Assembly (NCBI GenBank): GCA_040357565.1
Contig: JBDODJ010000049.1
From: Cercozoa sp. M6MM
Lineage: Eukaryota > Endomyxa: Ascetosporea
Strand: one strand, 5' to 3'
Length of the DNA: 64,000 bases
Shown: in pieces, positions 1-11,843 of the stretch
How positions within the stretch are numbered: position 1 is the first letter of the stretch
Layout: each line of letters opens with the position of its first letter
The notes under the pieces: model-generated
What the model was told of the DNA's origin: nothing
Database searches by the model: none
What the model saw: the letters and a program-made list of their open reading frames with translations, nothing else
Program-made: the position numbers and the translations under genes

Positions 1-51
1 CCTTTACTCCCCTCCCCCTTTACTCACCCTTTACCCCCTCCCCCCGGGCAG

Positions 52-1159
52 CGCGTCGTGTGTCTCGACTTTCACCTGAGCGAGCCGGGCTTCTTCCCGC
101 AGGTAGCCACCCTGTCCAAATGGACACTGTACCGACTGTGTCCAAATGGACCACTTTGAATAAACGTGGGGGACGGTTTGAACAGGAGGACGGTTCTTCC
201 TGTAGCCAGACGAAAGAGTCCTGGCGCATCGTGAATGTTCCGTTTCGACGCGGCGTTTCCGCCGCGCGTTTTGCTGCCGTGTTTCGCGCGCTCTTTGGTG
301 TTTAGCCCCCCTCTTTACTCCCCTCTTTAGCCCCCTCTTTTTCCCCCTTTTTAGCCCCCTCTTTATCCCCCTTTTTAGCCCCCTCTTTACTCCCTCTTTA
401 GCCCCCTCTTTAGCCCTCTTTACCCCTCTTTACCCCCCCCCCCATGGCAGCCTATGCATATGCGAGAGTGCGACCGGACGCGGTGGTGTTGCAGTGCGGC
501 TGCGATGCTTTGGGTTCTTTGTCCCCTTCTTAACTGACCTTTTTATCCCCCTTGTACAGGAAGGGACCCAACGCGCGCGCTAAATTTGGACAGTGTCGCC
601 ATGTGTTCGGCGGTGCAACAAGTGGTTTCGACTGGTTGCAAGTTGCTGTTGGTAATAACCCCCCTTCTTCTTACCTCCCCTTTGACCCCTTCTAATGTAG
701 TTAGGAGGCGGTGGCTACGAGCCGACCAACGTGGCACGTGTGTGGACACAAGTGATCGCCAACTTGGCACGTGTGTCACTCAGCAAAACCGTGCCACGTG
801 ACACACATGACTGGCCTTTCCGACTGGCACCGTATATGAAGGTTTTACCCCTTACCCCCTCCCCGCTCCTTTATCCCCCCCCTCTGTAGGTGCCCATGAG
901 CGAGACGATGCAGGACGCCAATTCGAAAGGTCACTTGCGTCTTCTGTTGGACACGGCACGCCGACGACTGGACACGTGCGGTACCAAACTGCACGCGCCA
1001 ATCAGTGGCAACAAGTCATGCGATCGTGATCGCTCCGACTCTGACTCGGAGGAAGAGGAGCCACGTCTCAAGCGAAGACGTGTCTTTGCTCCCTTGAATC
1101 GAAGCGTTGACCAAACTCGACCAAATGCGGACTCCGCAGAGTCTCCCTTCGATTTCTAG
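52..1159 (+). CDS. Class I (HDAC8-like) histone deacetylase, C-terminal part; 5' end outside window
   Basis: Removes acetyl groups from lysines (zinc-dependent deacetylase family). Phase-consistent exons are 52-102, 186-297, 451-513, 560-651, 701-841 and 890-1159. In order they give an FH...PGFFP segment, an IVNVPF segment, the RPDAVVLQCGCDAL zinc-site segment, an LGGGGYEPTN loop holding the catalytic Tyr, and an acidic then basic tail ending at TAG 1157-1159. The fold core matches class I HDACs, nearest HDAC8 by eye. The upstream HHGDG active-site segment lies before the window. Oddity: the zinc-ligand motif reads GCD where the family usually has GAD. The tail contains an acidic run followed by KRRR, possibly a nuclear signal. 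The end lies 30 bp from the tail-to-tail neighbour. Family call is firm; class subtype is less so. Confidence 0.88.
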
Positions 1160-1189
1160 ACTGTTCCTCTATTACAGAACATTGTACAA

Positions 1190-2017
1190 TCACAGCTGCG
1201 AGTCCTTAGCCTTGCTCTCGTGTGTGCGAGAGGATCGACGCCGAGTGTAGCGATCGCGAACGTTCGGTTCGATGCGGGCACGACTACTGGCACTTTCGTG
1301 GTGTCCGCGCGGACGACGAGGTGCTTCCAGTGCAGCCGAGGGATTAAAGCTCAATGCGCCAGGGAAGTCGCGCTGAAAATCGGCGAGTTGTGACGGCTCC
1401 AGGTGATGCAACTGCTCATGGCGCGTCCATTCTTCGTGCGGACTTTCGCGTTCCTCGATCAGTGCGTGTCCTTTGCCGTTGCGGAAGCCTGCTTTCATGT
1501 TGTTCCATTAGTTTGCATGCATGTAAGCATTGTGCTGAGAAAAAATTGTGAAAAAGCACAAAATGGACTTGAAAGCTGCCGACTGAAACTCGAGAACAGA
1601 ATGAAGTGAAAAAAAAAACTCAAAATGAAGCAACTCACGCTGAACGCCGCGACGTTCGTGGCCGGAAGAGTCGCGTTCCATGCGTTTTACTTCGCGAACG
1701 ACTTCACCATTCGGCCCTGTCGTTGTGCAACTCGAGTACGACGAAGAGAAGAACTGAACCGGTTGGTTCGAATTCGAGTTGGAGTGTGACTGATGCGACT
1801 CGCTTGGCTCTTCCACCGTAACGTCGCCAGTCGCACGAGCTGGAGTCGCTTCGTGTGGCAAACCGAACGGGTCGTGTCCACCAAACGCATTGGAAAACAT
1901 CGCGTTCATGTGACGCATATGCCGTTCCATCATTTCGCTCATGCTGCCAAACATTGAGCGACTGCCGCGCTCACTATCTCCGCGAAAGAACGGGTCGTTT
2001 TCAAAGTTGTGCGGCAT
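1190..2017 (-). CDS. MLF: Myeloid leukemia factor (MLF) family protein
   Basis: MLF proteins are small, poorly understood adaptors found in animals and some protists, linked to chromatin, stress granules and chaperones. Exon 1 (2017-1639) begins ATG-PHNFENDPFF and carries the Met-rich MxxxMSEMMERHMRHMNAMF region, then the SSSYSSCTTTGPNGEVVRE segment typical of the MLF core. Exon 2 (1488-1190) continues with FRNGKGHALIEERE and a basic C-terminus. The GT-AG intron of about 150 nt contains a T-run. Two exons give about 226 residues, normal for the family. The 475-bp upstream gap is shared with the divergent TMEM86-like gene. One copy of the TCCGCGCGGA palindrome lies inside exon 2. Confidence 0.82.
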
Positions 2018-2491
2018 AGCTACACTTCAGGCAAGGGATTATCCCCGCAACTCGAGCAAAACGGCCCGACAACAGCACAACTCACCGTTTCGCGTGCTAG
2101 ATGGCTAGTCCAGTAAGTTGTTGGCAAAATCGTAGGGGTTTTCAGGTCGTTTAGCTTGTCAGACAAAGTGGTTTTTGCGACATTCGGTCCGAAGCCAGGA
2201 AGGAATTTTCGATCAAAGCAAAATAAGAAAATTCGACGGGTTTCGCCTCCAGCCACGCGGATGTTCAGATTCGCGACTACTGATCCGATTAATGCGCGTA
2301 GTTAGATTTAAGTATCGACAAGCATGGACCCGCGAATGAACAATGAACCGACCTTGATCACGACGTGGTCGCTTCTCTTGTCACCTGGGCACTGCATTAA
2401 TTGTGTCAAAAACAGGTGCATACGCGTGCTGTAATCTGCTGCTTAGCATTTGCACTGGTGCTACTATAAATAACGATAGGAGTGTTCCAAA

Positions 2492-3676
2492 ATGAAACCA
2501 CAGCTACGTTCTGGCGATGTGGTACAATGTACTGAAACAATTGTAGTTGGAGTCATTATTGTTGCTAGTGTTGCTGTTCTGCAGGTGTTTGCTGTGTTTG
2601 CCATCGCCTATTTGGTGCTATGCACATCCAAAGAGGTAAGGCAACTGTTGCACTATTGCTTTCGTATATGAATGAATTTAGTGGATGAACGAACTGCCCA
2701 AGACAGTTACAGTGACTCTAAAGGCGTTGCCGATTTGGATTTTGCTCGGCAGTCTCCTATATTATAGTGAAATAAATGGTAAGAACAATAACGTTGATTT
2801 ATATCGATGCAGTTTTTTTGGCCTGACTTAATTTACTGTAGGTTTGGAGGACGACACCGATTCTGGTGGTGTCAATAAGAAACGGCACTACAAATTAACG
2901 TGCTTCGGCTTGCTTTTTGGCAGTATTGGAGACGTTCTTTTGGCTGTAAACAGACCTTAAAACACTTTATTCCAGTTGTTACTTCTCAATTACTTTTGGT
3001 GGAGAAATGTAGCTCGACAAAAGCGACGACAAGGACGACGAAGGCGGCGTTTTCTTTCTCTGTGGTCTTGTTTCGTTCCTTCTCGCTCACATATTCTACG
3101 GTACAGTTGTACTGTATTTTTGATCAATAACTTCCGCGCTGACGAGACGATTCAATTGATGTTGCTGCAGCTGTCGGGTTGTACAACAAGCAGCGGCCAT
3201 TCCGTTGGCCAGTTTTGGCACTGTTCGCAGTGTTCGCGTGCAGTTACTTTGCTGTGTTGTTCAAGAACCTGGACAACATCATGCTCGCTCCTGTATCATT
3301 CTTTGCAGCTTGAGTTTATTGAGAGATATGCCCGCATACTGTAGGTCGCAATGTACACAATAACGATCGCAGCGATGGCAGTGCTTGCTGATGGCAGCAA
3401 CAACATGTGGGCACGTGTCGGGGCTGTCTCCTTTGTTGCTTCTGACTCCTGCTTGGCTTGTAATTTAATGTTAATTACCTTTCTGTTTGTTGGTCTCGGT
3501 CTGAATTCTTAGTGTCATGACCTGTAGGGAACATGTTCGCCAGTGAGTTTTGGCAGGCAAGTTTCGTCATCATGGCAACGTACTACACGGCACAGTTCCT
3601 GCTTATGCGCAGTGCAGTGTACCAAAACAAGCAGGCTAGCGGCGACTATTCTGAGCCGATTCTCTGCGCCAATTAA
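2492..3676 (+). CDS. TMEM86: TMEM86/YhhN-family membrane protein (lysoplasmalogenase-like)
   Basis: YhhN/TMEM86 proteins are multipass enzymes that hydrolyse the vinyl-ether bond of lysoplasmalogens. Seven phase-consistent exons (2492-2635, 2682-2778, 2842-2945, 3013-3100, 3171-3292, 3345-3459, 3528-3676) give about 272 aa, slightly longer than usual. Visible family blocks are LKALPIWILL, GLLFGSIGDVLLA (conserved Asp), CGLVSFLLAHIFY, the VAMYTITIAAM helix, VGAVSFVASDSCLA (second conserved Asp) and IMATYYTAQFLL. A TATA-like CTATAAATA precedes the ATG by about 25 bp. A non-family insert of Lys/Asp residues (DKSDDKDDEGG) sits between helices 3 and 4. Family assignment is strong; substrate is inferred from homology. 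Confidence 0.85.
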
Positions 3677-3861
3677 CTGACTGACATGACTCAAGGCAAC
3701 CACCGCAATGTCGTAATTTCGTTTCGAGTTAAAATTCTGGCTTTGTTGGACAGAAAAGTTGACATGTAACTGTACAAAAGAACACTGGCGCAGTTCGCGC
3801 AACTAGCAGTAGGGACGGACGGTCGGGTGGGCGTGCGCCCGGCATGGCAGTGTATCGTCGG

Positions 3862-6800
3862 TCATAACGGCGTCATTCGACGCAGCAGTTCGCGCTGCAG
3901 GAGCTGCGCCTGTGCAGCGGCGCCGCCCGTCACCACGTCACCGTTCTCGGCGATGCGACGCAGCAGGTATGGCAGTACCTGGGACAGGAATAGGGGTGGT
4001 AGTTAAGGAGGCAGAAGGATGGTAGAACTACCTCATGGATGGGTCCATACGGCACATATTTGTACACGGAGAGTGAGCCCTCCTGAGCGACAGCAGCAGT
4101 CAGAGCATCGGCCATGCCGAGCAATTGCGCCGTGAAAATGTGCTGACTGGCGCCGACTTGACCCAAAGTTGCCGACGTCTCCTTCGCCAGCGTTACTATC
4201 TTCTGCAGCGACTCCTGTCGGGGGGGGGGGTATACGAAATAAGAGATAAGGGAGGTAGGGGTAGGGGTAAAGAGTATCAACTTTGTTGTGCGTCGCAAGC
4301 ATCAGCGACGCCTTGCCTTTGCGTTCGACGATCTCTTGACACACCTGGGCGGTAGGAGGGGTAAGAGAGGTAGGAGGTAGGGGGGCAGGGAGAGTAGTAC
4401 CAAGGCAGCACACTCGTCGTACTGCTGATGCGTCTGCTGGAGTGAGACACACGGCGCGTGGTACGACGAGCCCTGACTGCGCTCCCACTCGAGGTAGGCA
4501 CCGCGCACCAGCTTGGTCGCAAAGTGGTAGTTCTGGGGGGGGGTATAGAGGGTATAGAGGGTGTGACAGAGGAGTAAAATGGGAGGTAAAGAGAGAGCTA
4601 AATGGGATTTTAAAAAGGGTAAACTCGGCGATATAAAGAGGGTTAAATGAGTGGTATAGAAGGGGTAAATTGAGAGGTATAAGGGGGTGAAACACTACCT
4701 GCTTGCGCGCACGCAGCATGTCTTGCTGCAGCGAGCCCTGTTCGAGTGGGGGGAGGGGGGTAAAGGGTAAGGGATGGGAGGGGGTAAATCTACCCTAGTG
4801 CGCTGCAAGTAGGCCTGGTGTGTCGAGTAGACGACAGGCGACTCCGTGTTGAACTCGGCCATGAGCGACTGCGTCACAGCATCGATCGCCGGCTGGAACT
4901 GCGATTGCTCTACCAACACACAGGCAGTTTACCCCCCTTCTTACCCCCCTACCCCGTCAACCTACCAGCATCAACAAAGACGCGCACGTTCTTCTCCTTG
5001 GCATGATGGGCCACCTACACACACATACAAATACCCTTCCCCTTCTCCACCCTGAGTTGACAAAGTACACGAGCAGCGCGCTGGCGGCACACGTTGAGAG
5101 CGTGAACGACCTCGTCCGACACTTCGATCTGACTGCGCAAAGACACAGAGGGACCAAATAACGTCCTGTGTACGGAAGGATGTGTGGGACTGTGCATGCG
5201 CACACGTTGGCGTTTACAGAGACAGCCGTCGGCAGCACAAGGACAGACAACAACTAGGCCAAGGAGGCTTCAGGGCTAGGAGCTAAAGGCACCGGTCAGC
5301 CAGGAACTTGCGCACGGCAGACGGGTAGTTTTCCCTGTGCAAGAAAATACAAAAAATGTTTACGCGATGTGTCAGATGAACTATACGTATGGGTCATCAC
5401 AAGGAAGAGCTGGCAGGCTCATCAGACCCGAAAGATTGTTATGTCCTCATTCAATCAAACAGGGTGTTTCGTCCAGTAGAAATTACTGGAAATTAGCAGA
5501 CAAAACATCCCATGTCATGGGTCAGCACAAGTGCGACCAACGCACTGTAACCCTCCAAAATAGGACAAACAGTGCTAGCAAACTCAATTAAAGCTCATAA
5601 AGCGCAAGTGAAAAAGAAAGTCAAGCAGAGTTTTACAAAAAATTTGAAAAAAAGTTCTACATACAGTTCGGTGACATCGATTCTCGCCTTCCAGTCTACG
5701 TACTCGATCGTCTCGGAGTCGCCAAAGAAATGGTCCACCAGTTCCTGCTCATCAGGCAGACATGGAAGAACAAGCCCAAGCAGATCAAAGGAAGCGTACG
5801 CCAACAAGCTCGTCCGGGAAGGTGACTTTCTGTTTGAACACTTCGACTGCCAACTCCTCGTTCATTCCGCCCTTTAAAAAAAAGACAAACACACACACAC
5901 ACGCGTAGATAGAACATTGGGAATTGTCTGACGGGCTAACCTACACTCAATTTGCAGAAGAGTTCTCGGGCGGCATTGATCGCGGCCGAACCTTCCATCA
6001 GCGCGGCCTACAGAAAGAACAAAGATAATCTGAACTCGTCTCAAGTTGAAGCTGCGAGAAGAGTATCTACAGGAGAGGCCAGCGCAGTCACTTTAACCGC
6101 TGCAAAGATCGCATTGGCGTCGTCACAGGCCGCTTGGGCTGCCGTGTCCACGCACTGCTCAGTGTGAAAGCCTTCAACCGAGAACACGCGAAAACGAAAA
6201 CGGGAGAACTGATGAGTCGACTCACCTCAATAAACAAGTCAGTGTTCGCATCGTACAATCGCGACAGTGCGTCGCTTTCACTCATGTCAGTTTTGCCTAC
6301 ACAGTTAGAAACAAGTCAAAAAACTTGGATCGATTCAACTGCGATGATACCTTCTGCAGCATCAATATCGGCCTCGGCAGCATAATCCACGATCGTTCCA
6401 ATCCCTGCGAAACGTACAACACGTTCAAATTATACAGCACATGAAAACTCTACCCGACTTGCGCAGTCGGTGCGCAGTCTCACGCACTTCTTCAGCGGTT
6501 TCTCCTGTGTTTCTTGCAACAGTGAAAGAAACGATCAATTCGGAGAAACAGTAAAAACTGTACCGCCGCAAAAATGACCAAAGAACGTTGCTTTCAAGAA
6601 GGCATCTGCAGATTATATTTCAAGCTAAACTAAGCCCACAGAAAAGCACGAACCAGTGATGTTATCGCCGAAGAACTTGCGCGAGTTCTCATACAGTGCG
6701 CGAGAGTGCTTCACAACGCCTGTTTGTACAACACAAGCACACAGCTCGATTGAATCTACTGGAACTGACTAAAGCTCACCTGGCAGTCCGCACACTCGCA

Positions 6801-7070
6801 GCACAAACCACGCGCGCGCGACTTCACCTGTCGTCATGCCACGGCACGCTGCTTCCTGCAAGAAACACACACCAGACGAGTCACCAAACCATACAGCATC
6901 GCACAACTAATCGGTTCGATACCGAGTTATCAAAGTCCAGGGCAGGAGCTGCAAAGAACCTGCACAAACGAGCGTGTTTCAGTCGATCGGAGAGCGAAGA
7001 ATAACAAAAGGAAAAGGCACCTTTGCGACGACGTGAAGCGTGCCAAAACACTTCGACGAGCAACTAGCAT
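3862..7070 (-). CDS. PRODH: Proline dehydrogenase, mitochondrial
   Basis: FAD enzyme oxidising proline to pyrroline-5-carboxylate on the mitochondrial inner membrane. Start chosen at 7070 because it opens a presequence-like MLVARRSVLARFTSSQ. About 15 short exons follow. Recognisable blocks in order are RFFAAPALDFDNS, TTGEVARAWFVLRVCG, ENSRKFFGDNIT, GETAEEVRETAHRLRKSGIG, TIVDYAAEADIDAAEG, FAAVKVTAL, VRVFVDAG, FQPAIDAV, the KLVRGAYLEWER strand, LMLATHNKV, and the substrate-site YKYVPYGPIHEVLPYLLRR with the conserved Arg pair near the C-terminus. Several introns contain G-rich runs on the + strand, i.e. C-rich in the sense direction. Stop is TGA at 3864-3862. Exact exon edges in 5.2-6.0 kb are approximate. 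Confidence 0.88.
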
Positions 7071-7414
7071 CTTTTCGACCGTTACTTATCCACAACACTA
7101 AAAACTTATATTAGCCTGCTAAAAACAGGTGGGGGCGTGTATGCGATGTACAGAAACCACTTAGCGAACTGCAACGCGCTAGTTTTCGCTAATGGGTCCG
7201 TTTTCGGACAAACAGACGAAATATAAAAACAATCACGCGGGTGGCTACAGAATAGCCCACGCTGGAGCGTCGAGTTCAAAGGCCAACACGGCGCCGTGTG
7301 ACCTCTGAGTAATCACCGTTAACCAAGCAGGTATGTGCGCACTGTGATTGCGATCAATGTATGAGTGTTTGACCGAGGCATTTTTGTGCGTCAAAAAAAA
7401 CAGAAACTTCCAAG
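7071..7414. promoter_or_regulatory. Divergent intergenic region between PRODH and NOP10
   Basis: About 340 bp separates the two head-to-head start codons, so it must hold both promoters. It contains AT-rich stretches (around 7080-7125 and 7215-7230). I see no other gene or clear TATA box. Confidence 0.4.
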
Positions 7415-7666
7415 ATGCACTTGATGTACTACATGGACGACGCTGGCAACCGCGTCTACACGCTGGAGGTGCACCAATTTGTTTATTTAGGCACAAACAG
7501 GTAGCCGTTTGTTTGTATGTCGCAGAAGAAGGACCCGGCCGGTCGTCCGACGATCTCGGCGCACCCGGCGCGTTTCTCGCCGGACGACAAGTACAGCAAG
7601 TACCGCATCGCCACGCAGAAGCGCTTCGGCGTCCTCCTCACGGACCAGCCGGCGCAGGAGTACTAA
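7415..7666 (+). CDS. NOP10: H/ACA ribonucleoprotein subunit 3 (NOP10)
   Basis: Small core protein of H/ACA snoRNPs, which guide rRNA pseudouridylation with dyskerin, NHP2 and GAR1. Two exons (7415-7468 and 7526-7666, 57-nt intron) encode exactly 64 residues, the family length. It begins [18 protein letters not shown]. The second exon carries the diagnostic [18 protein letters not shown] block and ends [15 protein letters not shown]. Nothing is truncated. The next gene converges on it, with stop codons about 190 bp apart. Confidence 0.96.
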
Positions 7667-7856
7667 ACCAACACTTGTTCTTCCAGTCAGTTACTGATCT
7701 GCAGACCATGAACGGTGCATGCCTGCGCATTTGCGTGTACGTTCAGTCGGGCCAGACGTCAATACGTGTATACAGTAGGCAAGTAGGGTTAATGGGAACT
7801 CAGCTAACGCAAAACTGGTGAAGCAGACAGCATGAGCAGTGTGCCACGACGATGAA

Positions 7857-10800
7857 TCAGAACGTGTCGTCGTCCGGCGTGACAGTCGTCGAGCACGGCG
7901 CAGGCATGCGACGTCGTTTGATGCGCCAGCTGCGTACATGTGTGCATGTAACACAACAGTAACCCTCCCCCAGTAGACGGGAGACTTACCCAAGCGCGAC
8001 GGCGCCAGCCAACACAACGCGGACGGCGGCATCGGCGAACCACCGGCGTGCAGGCGGCAGTGCCGACCACTGAGGCAAGTATCGGAAAGTGCCTGAGTCT
8101 ATCGACCTGAAAGGAAGAAGGAGGTACCTCGCAGAGCTGCGTGTCGGTCTTATCGGCAGCACTGTACTCCAGCGCGAACTTCCACTTGACGGCGAGTTTA
8201 CGGCGTGCCCACCAGCCTGTGAGAAAGCAGACGCACACGTGTCCACGTACACATGGGTACAGACAAACGTAAAGGCAGAAGCACCATGAAGATTCGAAGC
8301 CAGAATCGGCAGCAGCAGCAACAGTTCGTCGTCGAACTCTTGCGGACTCACATCGACCACTTCGCCTATGAAGACATGTACACATAGGTCAGTTCTTCGG
8401 GCACACCTAGGCGGGACAGTGTACCAGCATCCGGCTCCGTGAAGCTCACAGTGTAGCCCAGATTAAACAGTGCACGCAGCGTCTCCTTCACCACCGTGCG
8501 TCGCGCTTCTGCGGCCTGGCGGGAGAGGTAGGGGGTTAAGGGTTAAGGGTAAGAGTAAATGTAAAGGGAAGCGGATACCACGCGCTGCCGCTTGCCGAGT
8601 TCATCGAGCGACATGAGTGTGCCATCCATCCGGAGCAGCATGTCAAAATGTCCAGGCGACGAAGGACTCCACTCGTCGGCCAAACGAGCAGCAGTCCACA
8701 CGTGGTGCAGTTGCATGGCCAGTGGTTCCTCCACGTGCTGCAGCAGTCTTCGCGCCGCCTGTTGTGCCGCTTTCGAAGCCAGCGGCGTGGCTACACACAC
8801 ACACACCTCGCATTTGCATCAACAAATCAATCCAATAAGTACAGTCAAATGAGTACAGTCAAATGAGTACAGTCAAATCAGTACAGTACAGTTCAATTAG
8901 TACAGCTAAATTAGTACAGTCAAATTAGTCAGTCAAGTCAAAGCATACCTGCCGATGGCGAGTAGTTTTCGCCGCTTGCCACTGTCATCTTTTGAATACG
9001 CTGCACGCACAATACTGTTATCTGGAAATAGACAGACACAAGGTGACCCCAAGTACCTCAGCCGGTGGTAGTGGATCCGGCGCCGTCGGCGACCAGTCGC
9101 ACTCGCTCAGCTTGAAGTAATCCTGGATTAGGTAGCCACTCATCAGCTCGTAGAACCGATCGCGCTCAGCGAACGTCGCGAAATGCGCCATCAACTGCGC
9201 AAGCATCGGAGTTACAAATTTGGCTCGAAAATCATCAAGGGTTTGAAGCCAAGTTCCAAAACCAAAATATCAACGTGCCTTGCGGAGTCGCTGTCCATCG
9301 CGCTTAAGTCGACTCTTCTCAAATCGCATGTGCGCAATCTCAAGCACTGGCATTTCCTCTTGCCTGTAACAGACACAGAAAGCACAAAACAATAGGACCA
9401 GTTTCGAATACTGAAGAAAAAAGTTGAGTGCTACTTGTGCAGGCAGCGAATCGCATCTGCAGCAATCGTGTGCTCAGCCTACGTTGTTGATTTTGTAAGA
9501 CTAAACGAAAACAACAAAGGAAGAGAGCAGAGGCACCTTAAAGAGATGCGCATTGTCTTCGAAATTGGTGTCACTGGAGACGAGTCGGCCCCACGGATTC
9601 GCTGCTGTTGCGTTGGCTGGTTGGTCTGAGAAGAAACAAAAAAAAACAATCAAACACTTTCAATATGTAGGTTTAACCCATAAAGTCTATAAACTCTAAA
9701 GAAGAAGCAGTCTTCACCTTTCAGGAACTTGTGAACGAGCAACTCGCGAGTCTCCAGATCGAGTTCAAGCACGCGCGGACTGTTACGGTTCATGCGATTG
9801 ATCTTAAGCACGAAAGCCAGCGGACGAGCTTTGCGCAACGAGGCGCGTCTTGCAGCTTGCACCAGAGTCTTCAGATCGCCCCAGCAGAAGATGCACGCTG
9901 CCATACTCGGCTCACTGAGTAGTTCACATGCCAAACCAGCCGACACAGCCGGCTCTGCCTCCTCTCTGCAAGAAGTGCAATGTTTTGGTTTTCGCATTTG
10001 TCCAATGACCATCACAACACAACAACCACAAACATCACGAAAAACGTACTCGGAAGGGGTTTGCAATGTGGTTTTGGGAGTAGCTCCAGCTTCTTCGGCC
10101 CGATTGACCTAAGAATTCAAGTTTCGATGAAAAGCACAAAAAAGCGAATTAAAAATTAACAGACAGCACAAATAAACGCACTTGTTTGGTAGCCGGGCGC
10201 ATGATCGGTTTTAGTACAGTTCTTCGCAGTGCACGAGCCGCAATTTTGGCCGCTTGCTCCTCCACATCGTCCTGAACAAACACCATTCTCTGCTGGAGTA
10301 CAAAAAAAAAGTGAGACAAAAGTCAAACACAAGATACCACATCGAGTTCATCTTCCGGAGGCGGTGCAACGTCGAGATCGAGCGAAGCCTTGGTCGCACT
10401 CATCGAAGCGTGCTGCCAAACAGGTTTAAAAAGATGGACAAAAGCGAGAACCCAGCGTGAAACAAGATTTTAAAAAATACAGGGGTGTGCGGCAGCGGGG
10501 ACGATTCGACTTGCGAGAGTTTGCGCAAGGATTCCACCTGTCCAAACAAAAAGGTTGGCGAGTAAAAGGGGGCAAAGGGGTAAAGAGGGTAAAGGGGGAT
10601 AAAAGGGTGTCAACGGGTGAAGAGAAACCAAAGCAGACACACCTGCAGCTCGGCAACAATGGCGCAGCGTCGAAGAACCTCGTTAAGTGAGGACATGGCG
10701 TAACTCGTGGTTTCGTGCACCCCAGGATCCGCGCGGTCCTGGAAGAGTTTGCGCAACGCGCTGTTCTCCTGCATCACGCACTCACTCATTCGTTCCGAGT

Positions 10801-11455
10801 CGACAATGTCTGCCTCCAGCATCTGCTCCAGCAGGCCTGCACACACGGTATAAGAAGTAAAGGGCATATGTGATGGGGATAAAGGATAACATACGCAGGT
10901 ATCGTAGACGAAGGCGCTGCTGCTGGCGCGTCATATCCTCGAAACGCGCGTGTCCGACGCCGAGCGAAGTTACGCTTTCGACATCGACGCCCGACTTTGT
11001 CGAGGTCGGGAAACAGTGCGCTGCGAAACCGCCGCTCGGCAGTGTCGGTGCAGGCGGTGCAAACATCGGCTTGTCCACATCGAACGGGTCCAAGTCCTGT
11101 GACAACACATTTAACATAAACACATTTTTTTAATATTAGAATAGTATACTAGTATATATGCTATCATGCTTTACACATGCTGCAAGCATTAAACACGCAA
11201 AATCTTGTGTGCGAAGGGTTAAGCTGCACCTGCAGTGGACTCTGATCGGCCGGCGTGCTGTCGGCTGGCGAGCTGCCTTCCGACTCCTGCTGCGACGACA
11301 ACGAATCGCCGCCACGAAACGACGAGTTCTAGACAACCATACGTTCGAGGTGTAGAATCGACAGAAAACACGCCAAACACAGAACTCACGTCTTCGTCGG
11401 GCTCGGGCCGCTCGGTGACCGTGACTCGCGGCACGTAGACTGGTCGTGGGGGCAT
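7857..11455 (-). CDS. Unrecognised protein with PH-like segments and C-terminal membrane anchor
   Basis: Not recognised. About 15 exons can be linked. The N-terminus (ATG 11455-11453, MPPRPVYVPRVTVTERPEPD) is Ser/Pro/Gln-rich and low complexity. Next comes an acidic helical region (LLEQMLEADIVDSERMSECV and onward), then a segment whose strands resemble a PH/GRAM-like module (INRMNRNSPRVLELDLETRE and onward; EMPVLEIAHMRFEKSRLKRD; ERDRFYELMSGYL). The C-terminal exons read KWKFALEYSAADKTDTQLCE, then a hydrophobic helix FADAAVRVVLAGAVALGW followed by RIKRRR and a short acidic tail ending DDDTF. That arrangement looks like a tail anchor with positive flank. A short tandem repeat lies in one intron (8838-8940). 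PH-like identity is inference only. Confidence 0.5.
8838..8940. repeat. Tandem repeat of about 14 bp (AGTACAGTCAAATG type) in an intron
   Basis: Seven or so degenerate copies of a unit reading AGTACAGTCAAATG/TAGTACAG lie back to back within an intron of the gene on the minus strand. Confidence 0.8.
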
Positions 11456-11843
11456 TTCTCACACAACAACAACACACGAACCGATTAACGAGTCCGTCCG
11501 TGGAGAAACCTACACCACTAGTGCACTACAAACTGCAACTCACTATGAGCAGCGACAGGCACGGACTGGATCTCGCGTTGCGAGCTTTATGAGGGCATCC
11601 AAGCAAGTCCAAGTCGGCTCGCACGACATCGGCTCATCTATTTTCTTCGCGATCGGACATTAGATGCACTATGGCGCGCGCGAACGTGTCTTGCCGAGTT
11701 TAAGCACTAGTGTGCATCTGCTTTTATACTTGCGCTTCAATTGCGCTCACAATTATCGGTCGGGTGAAACGCAGTCGGGTGATTTCTGGTACAGCACGGT
11801 CGATATTGCCCTGTCGTCCAGGCGAAAGTGTTCTTGCGCACAG
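11456..11843. promoter_or_regulatory. Divergent intergenic region
   Basis: About 390 bp between two head-to-head start codons (minus gene at 11455, plus gene at 11844). No ORF with coding character; it must contain both promoters. Confidence 0.35.

Noticed and set aside
113-155. Two copies of TGTCCAAATGGAC
   Set aside because: A short near-palindrome inside an HDAC intron. A related GTGTCCAAGTGGACAC lies at 47768, but three copies are too few to argue function.
2020-2256. 78-codon minus-strand ORF upstream of the MLF gene
   Set aside because: Lies in the 5' region of MLF, with no family resemblance and no splice support.
8112-8132. 21-nt GT-AG 'intron' in the minus-strand tail-anchored gene
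   Set aside because: Too short for this genome. A 58-nt intron with the same donor gives a better frame and a membrane helix.
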